Source: Streptomyces sp. MRC013
GTDB lineage: Bacteria; Actinomycetota; Actinomycetes; Streptomycetales; Streptomycetaceae
Length of the DNA stretch: 64,000 nt
Direction of reading: 5' to 3'
Assembly (NCBI RefSeq): GCF_023614235.1
Contig: NZ_CP094264.1
Span: 1,054,001-1,118,000, forward strand
The notes beneath the pieces were generated by a model. It saw only the letters and a program-made list of their open reading frames with translations. It did not search any database and was not told where the DNA came from. A program made the translations under genes and the position numbers. This document shows positions 1 through 7,965 of this stretch, piece after piece. Positions within the stretch are counted from its first letter, which is position 1. Each line of letters begins with the position of its first letter.

Positions 1-11
1 AAAAAGCATAC

Positions 12-587
12 ATGGCGAATCTCTTGGACTACCACATGGACCCGGGCCTCCCCAGGGACAAACGCTATCCACACGACATGGAAAAGACCATTTTGGAGAT
101 CAGCAAGCAGTCAGGAGAGGTTAGCGGAACATTGGCCATCGGGAGGCAGGAAGGAGTGCTGGGGGAGGCTAAACAAGCCGATGAGGATTACGCGAACGCG
201 GTAAACAAGAGGAAAAGCGCAGTCACGGGAATCCTAGGCCTCGGGATCGGTGTAGGCGCTTCCTTCATCGCAAGCCCTGTGGTAGGAGCAGCAGTCGGCG
301 GCGCCGCAAACACTGTAAGCGGCGTAATTATTGAGCAGCTGTTCCAGGATGCCAAGGGGGAAGCTCTCGGCAAACGGGGGCATGAAGTCGCTCAGCTTTG
401 GAACGACAGCGGAGAAAAATCGGTCAAACTCAGCAGTGAGGCCGCCAGATATGCCGCGCAGGCGCACCGAGCGTCTTACGCTCCTCAGGTGGAAGAGTGG
501 GCCCGGGAGGGCTGCAAAGAAGGTCTCGATAATGCCTCAACAGCCGCTGACCGCATGGCAAAGGACCTTCAGACCGTTCCTGGGTGA
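12..587 (+). CDS. hypothetical protein, possibly missing its 5' end
   Basis: I do not recognise this family. The frame is open to the left edge, so the ATG at 12 may be internal. The visible 191 residues begin with a hydrophilic segment. A Gly/Ala/Val-rich stretch follows at about residues 70-105, with short motifs GILGLGIGVGA and SPVVGAAVGGAA, that could insert into a membrane. The rest is a long charged, Ala-rich helical tail. This layout (helical, glycine-zipper-like centre) is seen in the C-terminal parts of some secreted or toxin-like proteins, but no function is assigned. Codons ending in A or T are far commoner than in the rest of the window, so the gene may be horizontally acquired. 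A lipoprotein gene follows 44 bases downstream. Confidence 0.6.
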   Translation: MANLLDYHMDPGLPRDKRYPHDMEKTILEISKQSGEVSGTLAIGRQEGVLGEAKQADEDYANAVNKRKSAVTGILGLGIGVGASFIASPVVGAAVGGAANTVSGVIIEQLFQDAKGEALGKRGHEVAQLWNDSGEKSVKLSSEAARYAAQAHRASYAPQVEEWAREGCKEGLDNASTAADRMAKDLQTVPG

Positions 588-631
588 TCACAGGGCAAGA
601 AACAACGGCATGATCCCAAATAAAGGATGCC

Positions 632-1192
632 ATGAGTCTCAAAAATTTTTTCCCCGATATGACCCCTGCCATGAGCGCGGCCTGTCTCGCTTTCGTCTCA
701 CTCGCCTTGGCCTCCTGCTCTTCTCCTGACGCCCGGGAATATGAGATTCCCGAAACTCTATGTGGGGCCAATATCCCTAAGGACCTGCTGGGATCCATCC
801 TGCCAAACGGTAAGGAAATTTCTAAAAAGGAAAAAGTAGGGATGGGGTCGAAATTCTGCTATCTGAGTGTCGACGGCAAAGAGGCCTTCGCTGCTGCCGT
901 TGAGTGGCGTGCGGAAGGGACACCCTTGACCGATGTCGCAAAGGGAATGCATGGAATTGACCCAAGTGACAAGATCACTCCCGACAGGCGGTATATCTAC
1001 TCTGCCACTGGAGCCGCTGGCCTGGTTGAGTGTGCTGATCCGAGCCTTATTGACAAGGATGTCAAGGGCGACCTCTTCACATGGATTTATGCAGCCGGTG
1101 CAACCAAGGGCGAAGGTGACATCAAGTCCCTGATCAAGGCATACACCGAGGCTATGGCGACTTCTGACGCATGCCGCAACAAGATTTGGTGA
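632..1192 (+). CDS. predicted secreted lipoprotein
   Basis: The 186-aa product starts at ATG 632, preceded by an AAAGGA ribosome-binding site seven bases upstream. Residues 14-29 form a hydrophobic signal segment ending in the lipobox LASC, so the mature protein should be diacylated on that cysteine and anchored outside the membrane. The mature part carries four further cysteines (in CGAN, KFCYL, VECAD and DACRN), which could form two disulfides. This is the look of the small DUF3558-type actinobacterial lipoproteins, but I cannot confirm that family by eye. Composition is A+T-rich for the window, as in the preceding gene, suggesting they arrived together. Confidence 0.75.
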   Translation: MSLKNFFPDMTPAMSAACLAFVSLALASCSSPDAREYEIPETLCGANIPKDLLGSILPNGKEISKKEKVGMGSKFCYLSVDGKEAFAAAVEWRAEGTPLTDVAKGMHGIDPSDKITPDRRYIYSATGAAGLVECADPSLIDKDVKGDLFTWIYAAGATKGEGDIKSLIKAYTEAMATSDACRNKIW

Positions 1193-1394
1193 CTGCGGGG
1201 GAAGAGACTGTCACGGCAGTGAACCCTTTTCGTTCTGAATAGCTGCAGGTCAGCAGTGTGTGGGCGGCTTGGACGGTGGTGCCGATGCGGCCGGTGGAGC
1301 ATCTGGCCCGACGAAGGATTCTCCAGGACTTCAGCTGCGCGAAGGCGCGTTCTCCTGGTGTTCTCAGCCTGGAGTGATCGCGACTGAACTACTC

Positions 1395-2150
1395 GTACTC
1401 AACTTGAATTCGTGATGCCGGTCAGCCGTTCATGATCAAGTCTGTACCGGCGAGGCAGCCGTCGATCAGGTGCGGACGGTATTGGGTCTGCTTGAGGTTG
1501 CGTTTGACCAGCGACCAGACCCTCTCTCGGGGAGTGAGGTCAGATGCGTAGGTAGGCAGTCGGAAGACGGCCAGCCAGTCCCCGCTGGCCTCGAAGAACG
1601 CCTTCAGCGGCGGGACGAGGTGGATGCGGGCGTTGTCCCAGACGAGCACGATCGGTCCGCCGAGCTGGAGACGGAGCCCGGACGATCCATACCGTTTCAG
1701 CAGCAGCCACGTGCCCTCCATCGTGTAGCTCACGTGTGAAACAGCCGGCCGATCAGCGTCTTGATCCACGCTCGTGTCCAGCGCTGATCGATCCAACCGT
1801 GGGCCAGCGGCCCACGTTCCAGTTCCCGTTCCAGCCTCGCGATCTGCGCGCCGCTGAGCCTCGGCCGCCCCGGCGATCCCTTCGACACAACCCCCGCTTC
1901 ACCACGCTCACGCCACTGGCGACGCCACCGCTCCGCCGACCGCTCCGTCACCCGCAGCGCGGCAGCGATCTCCCCGTTCCCCTGCCCACCCGCGAAACGC
2001 TCCACGGCCTGCAGCCGGATCCGCTCCCGCGCGGGCCTCCCTGCGTCGGTCAACCCGCCACTCTGCGCGTATCTCACGATCCAGAGCTACCGGAGCGGAC
2101 CCGCCGCCGTCAGGCGAACAGCTCCGACATCACTCAACCAAGTTCAGTAC
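1395..2150 (-). mobile_element. IS630-family insertion sequence remnant, internally deleted
   Basis: Imperfect terminal inverted repeats bound the element: 1395-1421 and 2124-2150 match at 20 of 27 positions when one is reverse-complemented, and each outer end carries a TA, the usual IS630 target. Inside is a transposase remnant in two frames. At about 750 bp the element is shorter than typical IS630 members (about 1.1 kb), and the missing part corresponds to the middle of the transposase. It separates the A+T-rich genes at the left from the ESX genes. Confidence 0.75.
1422..2077 (-). pseudogene. IS630-type transposase, frameshifted and internally deleted
   Basis: The upstream piece (2077 to about 1730) encodes the helix-turn-helix N-terminus, with EIAAALRVTERSAERWRRQW and GRPRLSGAQI. 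It runs into a stop right after GRLFHT. The next frame resumes at once with SYTMEGTWLLLKR, so a two-base insertion near 1733 caused the break. That frame then jumps from the winged-helix end directly to GGPIVLVWDNARIH, the second catalytic Asp region of the DDE domain, and ends with LTPRERVWSLVKRNL, which holds the final Glu. About 100 residues carrying the first catalytic Asp are gone. The element cannot transpose by itself. Confidence 0.85.
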
Positions 2151-2225
2151 CTGACCCCGCGGAGCAAGGTCTCCGTCATCTTGCCAACCGGGGGACACGG
2201 CCGATCCATTTCCTGGAAAAGGAGA

Positions 2226-2258
2226 AGGGGCGGACACCTCCCGCGCGTGTCCGCCCCT
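2226..2258 (-). terminator. intrinsic terminator of the leftward ESX gene group
   Basis: A perfect 12-bp stem (2226-2237 with 2247-2258) and a nine-base loop lie 27 bases beyond the stop of the last WXG100 gene. In the direction of transcription the stem is followed by a pyrimidine tract with a TTTT run. Confidence 0.75.
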
Positions 2259-2284
2259 CTTCCGGTGTTGGCCGGTGTCGTCGC

Positions 2285-2584
2285 TTACATGAAGTTCGAC
2301 GCGGCCTTCTTGTCGCCCTGCTGGTAGGCGGGAGCGGCCTCGCGGACCGCCCGGGCGATCTGGTTCAGCGCCTTGTGGATCTCCATCGCCCTGCGGTCCC
2401 AGTCGGTCTGCGCGGTCTTGTACGCCTCGCGCGCCTCGCCCTCCCAGAGGTCGGAGATCGACGCGATCTTCGCCTGGATGGCCTCCAGGCTGGTGTTCAG
2501 CCGTTCGGCCTGCTTCTCGATGTTGCCCGCCGCCTCCTGCAGGCTCGAGTAAGTAACGATCATCGTGCCGTCGTTCTGCGTCAT
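2285..2584 (-). CDS. WXG100 family type VII secretion substrate (EsxA/EsxB-like)
   Basis: The protein is 99 aa, the family's normal size. It is predicted to be a helical hairpin with the turn motif W47-E-G49 (in SDLWEGEA) in the middle. Helix 2 ends in a charged C-terminal tail. A GGAGG ribosome-binding site stands seven bases before ATG 2584, which sets the start well downstream of the long open frame in this region. WXG100 proteins are exported as dimers by the EccC-dependent ESX apparatus. The adjacent WXG100 gene, 62 bases upstream in the same direction, is the obvious partner. The C-terminus lacks a clear YxxxD/E export motif; AYQQGDKK is the nearest match. Confidence 0.9.
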   Translation of the reverse strand: MTQNDGTMIVTYSSLQEAAGNIEKQAERLNTSLEAIQAKIASISDLWEGEAREAYKTAQTDWDRRAMEIHKALNQIARAVREAAPAYQQGDKKAASNFM

Positions 2585-2646
2585 CGGTCCTCCAACCGGG
2601 TCGTGCTGTCGTGTGCCGGCCGAGAGCGGTGCACGGCCGGGAAAGG

Positions 2647-3006
2647 TCAGTACTTGCTGAGGTTCGACGTACGGGCCTCGGTCGAGGAGTCGCCCGAGTA
2701 GCCCTCCGCCACGTCGACGCCTCGGAGGGCGGCCTCCACCTCGGTGTCCGTGTTGCCGGCGATGGTGCGGGCCGCCTCGATGGCCTCCTGGAACTTCAGC
2801 AGGAGCTTGCCGATGCCGACCATGTTCTGGTTGATCGCGTTCTGCTTCACGTTGAACGCACCGGCACCGATACCGGCCCAGCGGCCCTCCAGGCTGTCGA
2901 TCGTCCCCTGCAGGACGGACAGCTGGCTCTTCACGTCGTCGAACTGGGAGGTCAGCTCCTGCTGCAACTTCGTGAGGGCAACGCCATTGACCTTCTGGAC
3001 TGCCAT
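2647..3006 (-). CDS. WXG100 family type VII secretion substrate, partner of the next gene
   Basis: This 119-aa helical protein has the W43-A-G45 turn (GRWAGIGAGAF). The C-terminal extension, rich in Ser, Thr and Gly, makes it longer than the usual 100 residues. Start ATG 3006 has a GAGAGGAAG ribosome-binding site. It lies between a mycosin gene and the second WXG100 gene, all leftward, as expected for an esxB-esxA pair. The two products probably form a heterodimer; this is inferred from adjacency and family knowledge. Confidence 0.9.
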   Translation of the reverse strand: MAVQKVNGVALTKLQQELTSQFDDVKSQLSVLQGTIDSLEGRWAGIGAGAFNVKQNAINQNMVGIGKLLLKFQEAIEAARTIAGNTDTEVEAALRGVDVAEGYSGDSSTEARTSNLSKY

Positions 3007-3080
3007 GCGATGTGCTTCCTCTCTGGAGGTTCCGGTGGGTCGGATCGCCACCGTCGGGTGCGGGCGGCTTGTTCCTGCCG

Positions 3081-4328
3081 CTATGCCGTACGGCGCTTGC
3101 GTACGAAGAAGATGCCTCCCGCGACGACGACCGCGGCTGCGGCGCCGCCAAGAATGAGGCCGAGGGAGCTCCCGTCCCCGGCTCCCCCGCCGGAGCCTGC
3201 CACGGTCTGACCGGGCGTGGGCCGGCCCTGCGGGGCTTGTGACGAAGCTGGTGCAGACGCAGCGGGCGAGGCGGGTGATGCGGACGAACCGCCCTTGGCG
3301 CCCGTCGTGTTCTCGTTCGTCAGCGGGTTGATGTTGGGGTCGCCGGGCTTGCCCAGACCGCGGTTGATGTGGGCTCCGGGGCGGACGACACCATGGCCCA
3401 CGTAGTTGCTGACCGTGCCGGGCTTCCAGCCCTCGCCCTTGCCCGCGCTTTCGAGCATGACGCGCAGGACCTGGTTCGCGGTCCACTCCGGGTGCAGGGA
3501 CCAGATGAGGGCGGCGGTGGCGGAGGCGATGGCGGTGGCGGCGCTGGTGCCGTCCGCTCCGTCGCAGTAACGGGTGAACGTCGCGTCGCACCAGTACGGG
3601 ATGTCGCTGCCCGGAGCCGAGATGTCCACCATTTCGCCATGGGTGGAGTACTTGCCGACCCGGCCTTCGGAATCGGTGGCCGCGACCCCCACGGTTTCGG
3701 GCAGCCCCGCGGGATACTGGCTCTTGTTGTCCTCATCTCCGGTGTTGCCGGCCGAGGCGAACAGGAGCTTGCCCCTCTTCTGGGCGTAGGCTGCAGCCTC
3801 CCTCATGCGCTCGGTCTCGCCGAAGACGCCGAAGGACATGCTGATGATCTTTGCATCGCTCTCAGCGGCAGCCTGCATGGCGTCTTCAACGTGCCAGCTG
3901 TTTTTTCGTCGGCTGATGCCGTCGAGGGCAATGCGGAAGGGGATGATCTTGGACTTTGGAGCAAGTCCCTGGATGCCTCCGCCGCGTCCGGTGCCCGCGA
4001 TCAGCTCGGCCATGGTGGTGCCGTGACCGGAGTAGTCGTCGGTCTTCCCGTCACCCCCGGTTGTGTCGAGCCCCTTGAGGACCTGTCCCTTGAGCGACGG
4101 GGTGGAGGCGTTGACGCCGGAGTCGATGACAGCCACTTTGACGCCTTCTCCAGTGGCCTTCTTCCAGATCTTGTCGACATGCATTGCGTCCAGGTACCAC
4201 TGCTGGGCGCGGATGTCCTCCGCTGCAGCGGCAGGAGCCAGGCCGACGAACCCGATGGTCCACGCGCTTACGAGCGCAACCGCGCATGTGACCCGTCGCC
4301 TCAGCCGACGCGCCGTTCCTGTTGTCAT
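3081..4328 (-). CDS. mycP: mycosin-type subtilisin-like serine protease, membrane anchored
   Basis: This 415-aa S8 protease has an N-terminal signal segment (about residues 13-36). The catalytic triad is D69 (AVIDSGV), H102 (SGHGTT) and S262 (DGTSAAT), with oxyanion N195 (SAGNTGD). A Ser/Pro/Ala linker (about 345-385) leads to one C-terminal transmembrane helix (about 389-409) and a basic tail. That architecture is typical of ESX mycosins, which face the cell exterior and process secreted substrates or stabilise the secretion complex. The start at 4328 is supported by GGGAG seven bases upstream; the open frame continues much further upstream but lacks sense. The central part is less G+C-rich than its neighbours. 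It is the second mycosin of the locus, the other lying at 6.7-7.9 kb. Confidence 0.9.
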   Translation of the reverse strand: MTTGTARRLRRRVTCAVALVSAWTIGFVGLAPAAAAEDIRAQQWYLDAMHVDKIWKKATGEGVKVAVIDSGVNASTPSLKGQVLKGLDTTGGDGKTDDYSGHGTTMAELIAGTGRGGGIQGLAPKSKIIPFRIALDGISRRKNSWHVEDAMQAAAESDAKIISMSFGVFGETERMREAAAYAQKRGKLLFASAGNTGDEDNKSQYPAGLPETVGVAATDSEGRVGKYSTHGEMVDISAPGSDIPYWCDATFTRYCDGADGTSAATAIASATAALIWSLHPEWTANQVLRVMLESAGKGEGWKPGTVSNYVGHGVVRPGAHINRGLGKPGDPNINPLTNENTTGAKGGSSASPASPAASAPASSQAPQGRPTPGQTVAGSGGGAGDGSSLGLILGGAAAAVVVAGGIFFVRKRRTA

Positions 4329-4354
4329 CCTGGCTCCCTGCACCTTTCCTGTAC

Positions 4355-6040
4355 TCAGTCGATCACTGGGGGAACGGCGCCGCGCCGCCGGGCCGCCCAT
4401 GTCTCTTCGTCTTCCACGAGGAAGTCGGGGCGCTCGGAACCGGAGTGCCCCTTGTCCTTCTGGTCCTTGTCCCGTTGTGAGCGCGGGGTACCCACGACGC
4501 CGTTCACGCTCGGCGTGCCCCGGCCCGTGGAGCGGGCAGCCGCACCCGGGTTGGCGCCGATGACACCGCCCGTGGCGGGGCGCGCCGCCGACGGACGGCC
4601 TTGTGCCGCACCCTGGCCGCCGATGACCGTGCCCGTGGGGATGCGGGGACCACCGGCGCCGCCCGTGGCCACACGCTGCTGTGGCGTACCGCCGACGATG
4701 CCCCCGCTCGGCCGCCCGGTGACGGGCGCGGCGCTCCCCGTGCGGCCGGCGCCCGAGGTGCCCGGGGCGCCGGGTCGGCCGACCGTGTTGTTCGGGTTCT
4801 GGCCGCCGATCACTCCCTGACGCCCGGCGGCGGGGGTGCCGGAAGCGCCGGGCGCACCGGGACGGCCGACCTGGCTCGCTTGGCCGGGTCCGGCGGTGCG
4901 TCCCTGACCGGTGCCGCTCTGCCCCGCCTGCGGAACCCCGGAAAACCCGGGTCGGCCGAACTGGCTCGTGCTGGGCTTGGTGGTACGCGAAACGGCAGGC
5001 ACGGCCGGGTTTCGGCCACCGCCCGTACCACGCCCGGTGCCCGGGATGCCCGGCACCATGGGCGGTGGTGTGACGGGGCCTCCGGTGGCCGTGGGAGTGG
5101 TCGGCGTGGGTGAGGGCGCCGGCGGGGCCGTCGCCGGCGGGGCCGGAGGTGCGATGGTGTCGATCTGCATCGACGGGTCCAGCGTCGTCGGGCCCGGAGT
5201 AGGGCCGAGCGCGTTGGCACTCGTGCCGCCTGTGAACCCACCGCTTTCCGCCGGCCGGGAATATCCCCCCTGCGAGTCGCTGCTCTTCGCAGCGCCCATA
5301 GTGGCCTGTCCAGTACTCTGCGGCAATCCGTTGCGGTTGGAGCCCAACGAGGGCAGCGGCACCGGGACCTTCAGGCGCTCCGGGAACTTGGGCGGCTCCT
5401 GGGAGGCCAGCGTCGACTCCGACACCGCGTAGAACGACGCCAGGCGGTTCATCTGGTTGATGGCCTCCTGGCGGTCGCGCTCCGCCTTGAGGGCCTTCTG
5501 GTAGTCCTCGTTGTCCGCCGTGCGCTCCGACGGGGGGAAGTCCGTGGGCTTCTTCGGGTCGGGGCGGGTGTCGCGGGGCGGGCGCGCGCTGCGCACCGAG
5601 GCCAGGCCCGTGCTGGCGACCTTCATCTGCGCGCCCACCACGTTGGCGAAGCCCGCCAGGTTGTACGTGTACGCGACGAGGTCGGAGGCGAAGCGCTGGA
5701 ACTCCGTACCCGCCTCGCCCTTCAGCTCCACCGCCGCGGCGTCCTTCTTCAGGTCGCGCGCCGCGTCGTTGAGGGCCTTGCGGGCGGCCTCCAGGGCCGT
5801 GCCGGCGGCCTCCAGGTCGGACGGATTGGCCGCTTCGAGGAGGTCCAGCATGGCGTTGAGCGGGGCGTTCTCGAAGTTCGTCTTGCCGAAGAGGCCACCG
5901 GGACCTCTGGTGCAAAAACCGCTGGGGTCGAGCTGCGCCGTGAGGCGCTCCCACCGGTCCGTGGCGGCGAACACCGTCTGGATCTTCGCCGCCTCCTGGC
6001 TCTGCACCTGCTCGGGGGCGAGGTTCTTCTCGGTTCCCAT
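4355..6040 (-). CDS. type VII secretion-associated protein, helical head with a Pro/Gly/Ala-rich tail
   Basis: The 561-aa product has a helical N-terminal half (about residues 1-230) rich in Ala, Leu and charged residues. The second half (about 240-540) is low-complexity, rich in Gly, Pro, Ala, Thr, Gln and Arg, with repeated short units such as VGRPGAPG and VIGG. A charged C-terminus ends the protein. No signal peptide is visible. A long helical domain followed by a disordered tail resembles PPE/LXG-style substrates of type VII systems, but I cannot assign a named family. It begins five bases after the stop of the upstream gene, so the two are probably translationally coupled, with ATGGGG at that stop serving as ribosome-binding site. 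The location between two mycosins suggests a substrate or a wall-spanning accessory protein. Confidence 0.7.
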   Translation of the reverse strand: MGTEKNLAPEQVQSQEAAKIQTVFAATDRWERLTAQLDPSGFCTRGPGGLFGKTNFENAPLNAMLDLLEAANPSDLEAAGTALEAARKALNDAARDLKKDAAAVELKGEAGTEFQRFASDLVAYTYNLAGFANVVGAQMKVASTGLASVRSARPPRDTRPDPKKPTDFPPSERTADNEDYQKALKAERDRQEAINQMNRLASFYAVSESTLASQEPPKFPERLKVPVPLPSLGSNRNGLPQSTGQATMGAAKSSDSQGGYSRPAESGGFTGGTSANALGPTPGPTTLDPSMQIDTIAPPAPPATAPPAPSPTPTTPTATGGPVTPPPMVPGIPGTGRGTGGGRNPAVPAVSRTTKPSTSQFGRPGFSGVPQAGQSGTGQGRTAGPGQASQVGRPGAPGASGTPAAGRQGVIGGQNPNNTVGRPGAPGTSGAGRTGSAAPVTGRPSGGIVGGTPQQRVATGGAGGPRIPTGTVIGGQGAAQGRPSAARPATGGVIGANPGAAARSTGRGTPSVNGVVGTPRSQRDKDQKDKGHSGSERPDFLVEDEETWAARRRGAVPPVID

Positions 6041-6045
6041 CGGCG

Positions 6046-6504
6046 TTACCCCATGTCCTTCGAGACGTCCGGCCTGTCCGTACGCGGCTGGTCCGGCCTG
6101 TCCGTACGCGGCTGGTCCGGCCTGTCCGCCTTCTCGTCGTCCTTCTCGCGCTCCTTCGCCGCCGCCTTCAGACGGTCGTCGATGGCGTGGAAGCGCTGGC
6201 GCGTGTCCTCGTCGACGTTGTCGAAGCCGACGTCGGCGGCTCGGACGCCGAGGCGCAGGAGCTCCATCTGGTCGGCCAGGAGCTTGGAGAGCGACACCAG
6301 TTCCTTGTGGACGCGGGCGTACTGCTTGAAGAAGCCGTCCGCTTCCGCGAAGGGCAGGCCGGTGCCGCTGAAGGCACCGCGCTCGACGGTGTGCTCGGCG
6401 ACCTTCTTGCTGCCGCCGGGGCTGCTCTCGAATTCCGTCAGCAGTGCGTCGATCCTGGTCTGGAAATTCCGTAGCGCGCCTGCACCGCGCTCAAGGTCGC
6501 CCAT
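6046..6504 (-). CDS. small helical type VII secretion-associated protein
   Basis: The protein is 152 aa from ATG 6504. An in-frame ATG at 6549 would add 15 residues, but these translate the probable ribosome-binding region (GGGAGGG), so I prefer 6504. Residues 1-115 are predicted helical with heptad-like leucines (LVSLSKLLADQMELLRLG). The acidic/basic C-terminus contains a tandem eight-residue repeat, TDRPDQPR. It resembles WXG100/EspB-like helical hairpins in size but lacks a W-x-G turn. It is coupled to the following gene and is probably its partner or chaperone; that is inference. Confidence 0.7.
   Translation of the reverse strand: MGDLERGAGALRNFQTRIDALLTEFESSPGGSKKVAEHTVERGAFSGTGLPFAEADGFFKQYARVHKELVSLSKLLADQMELLRLGVRAADVGFDNVDEDTRQRFHAIDDRLKAAAKEREKDDEKADRPDQPRTDRPDQPRTDRPDVSKDMG
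6067..6128. repeat. 24-bp in-frame tandem repeat
   Basis: The unit occurs twice completely (6067-6090 and 6091-6114) and once partially (6115-6128). It encodes the repeated TDRPDQPR segment of the preceding helical protein. A unit length divisible by three allows copy-number change without loss of frame. Confidence 0.9.
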
Positions 6505-6692
6505 GGCCCTTGTCCCTCCCCGTTCCCCGTTGTTCCAGCGGCCCTGCATTGCGATCAGGTCATTGGGTCATCCACCGATCGCACGTCCGCCACTCTATCC
6601 AGTGCCTCCGACAGCCCCAAGTGCCTTACCCGTCGGGCGCCTTCCCCGGCGGCGGAGGGGGCCCTTCGGTTGCGTGCGGCCGCGCACGCCCG

Positions 6693-7949
6693 TCATCCGC
6701 TCGCGGGGCGCGCCGCCGTACGGCTCCGGCGGCGGGCGTCGCGGAGGGCGATCGCGGTGCCGGTGATGGCGGCGACGAGGACGCCGCCGCCCACGACGAC
6801 GTACGTCGCGAGGCGGGCGTCGCGCTGCTCGGGCGTCTCGCCCAGGTGGAGCTCGGCCGGTGTCGGCGGCTCCGCGTTGACGACGCCCTCGCGGGCGACC
6901 GGGGCCTCGACGGGTCGGTCGTCCTCCGTCAGCGCCCGGACCGGGTCCACGACGCCCCACCCCACGAGCCGGTCGTGACCGGCGATCGAACGCTCGGCGG
7001 TCTGCTGGATCTGGGCGACGATCTGCTTGGGCGTCCAGTCCTTGTGCTTGGCCCTGATGAGGGCGGCGATCCCGGCGACGTAGGGGGCGGAGAAACTGGT
7101 GCCGTTGTCGGCGCAGTGGCCGCCGCCCGGCACCGTGGTGATCATGTCCACACCGGGTGCGGCGACGCCGACGAAGTCGCCGGACTGGGAGAAGGCGGCG
7201 CGTTCGTTGTTGCGGTCGGAGGCGGCGACGGCGAGGACGCCCTCGTACGAGGCGGGGTACGTCGGTTTCACGTTGCCGTCGATGCCGTCGTTGCCCGCGG
7301 AGGCGACGACCACGATCTTCGCGTCCAGGGCCTTCTGGACGGCCTCCTTCAGCAGCGGGGTCGGCTCGACGGCGTTCGCCGTGTCCTGGGAGATGTTGAT
7401 GACGTGGGCCTTCTCGTCGATGGCGTGCAGGATGGCCGCCGCCAGCGTTCCGGCCGTGCCGTTGCCGTCCGCGTCGTTCTGCTGGATGGGGATGATCGTG
7501 GCGTCCGGGGCGAGGCCGACGAAGCCGGTGCCCTTCATGGGGCGTGCGGCGATGATGCCGGCGACCTTGGTGCCGTGGCCGACCGTGTCGGTGGTGCCGT
7601 CCTCCTTGCCGCGCTCGACCTTGTTGCCGTGCTCGTCCTCGGCGTCCTTCGGGATGAGGTTGATCCCGCTCCCCACGTCGACGGCCGACTTCAACTGCGG
7701 GTGCCTGACGTCGACGCCGGTGTCGATGACAGCGACGCGGACGCCCTTGCCGGTGGACTGCTTCCAGAGCTCGTCGAGCAGGACCCGCTGGAGGGCCCAG
7801 GGGCGGCCCTCGTAGGGCTTGCTGGGGTAGGTGCACTGGCCGGGGGCCTCCGCCGCGGCCGGCGGGGCGGGCAGGGCGACCCCGAGGAACGCCGCCGCCA
7901 GGGCCGCCGCCCGCCTCCGGTTCACGCGCCGCCTGTTCGTGGACTGCAT
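6693..7949 (-). CDS. mycP: type VII secretion-associated serine protease mycosin
   Basis: This 418-aa S8 protease has a basic N-terminus and a signal segment (about residues 13-33). The N-terminal extension typical of mycosins follows (CTYPSKPYEGRPWALQ), then D76 (AVIDTGVD), H125 (VGHGT), N220 (SAGNDG) and S285 (NGTSFSAP). A C-terminal transmembrane helix (about 384-405) ends in an Arg-rich tail. It is the more canonical of the two mycosins here and sits immediately downstream of eccB, the standard ESX arrangement, with 16 bases between them. It should be anchored in the membrane with the protease domain outside. Confidence 0.93.
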   Translation of the reverse strand: MQSTNRRRVNRRRAAALAAAFLGVALPAPPAAAEAPGQCTYPSKPYEGRPWALQRVLLDELWKQSTGKGVRVAVIDTGVDVRHPQLKSAVDVGSGINLIPKDAEDEHGNKVERGKEDGTTDTVGHGTKVAGIIAARPMKGTGFVGLAPDATIIPIQQNDADGNGTAGTLAAAILHAIDEKAHVINISQDTANAVEPTPLLKEAVQKALDAKIVVVASAGNDGIDGNVKPTYPASYEGVLAVAASDRNNERAAFSQSGDFVGVAAPGVDMITTVPGGGHCADNGTSFSAPYVAGIAALIRAKHKDWTPKQIVAQIQQTAERSIAGHDRLVGWGVVDPVRALTEDDRPVEAPVAREGVVNAEPPTPAELHLGETPEQRDARLATYVVVGGGVLVAAITGTAIALRDARRRSRTAARPASG

Positions 7950-7965
7950 CGTGTACGCCTCCGCC

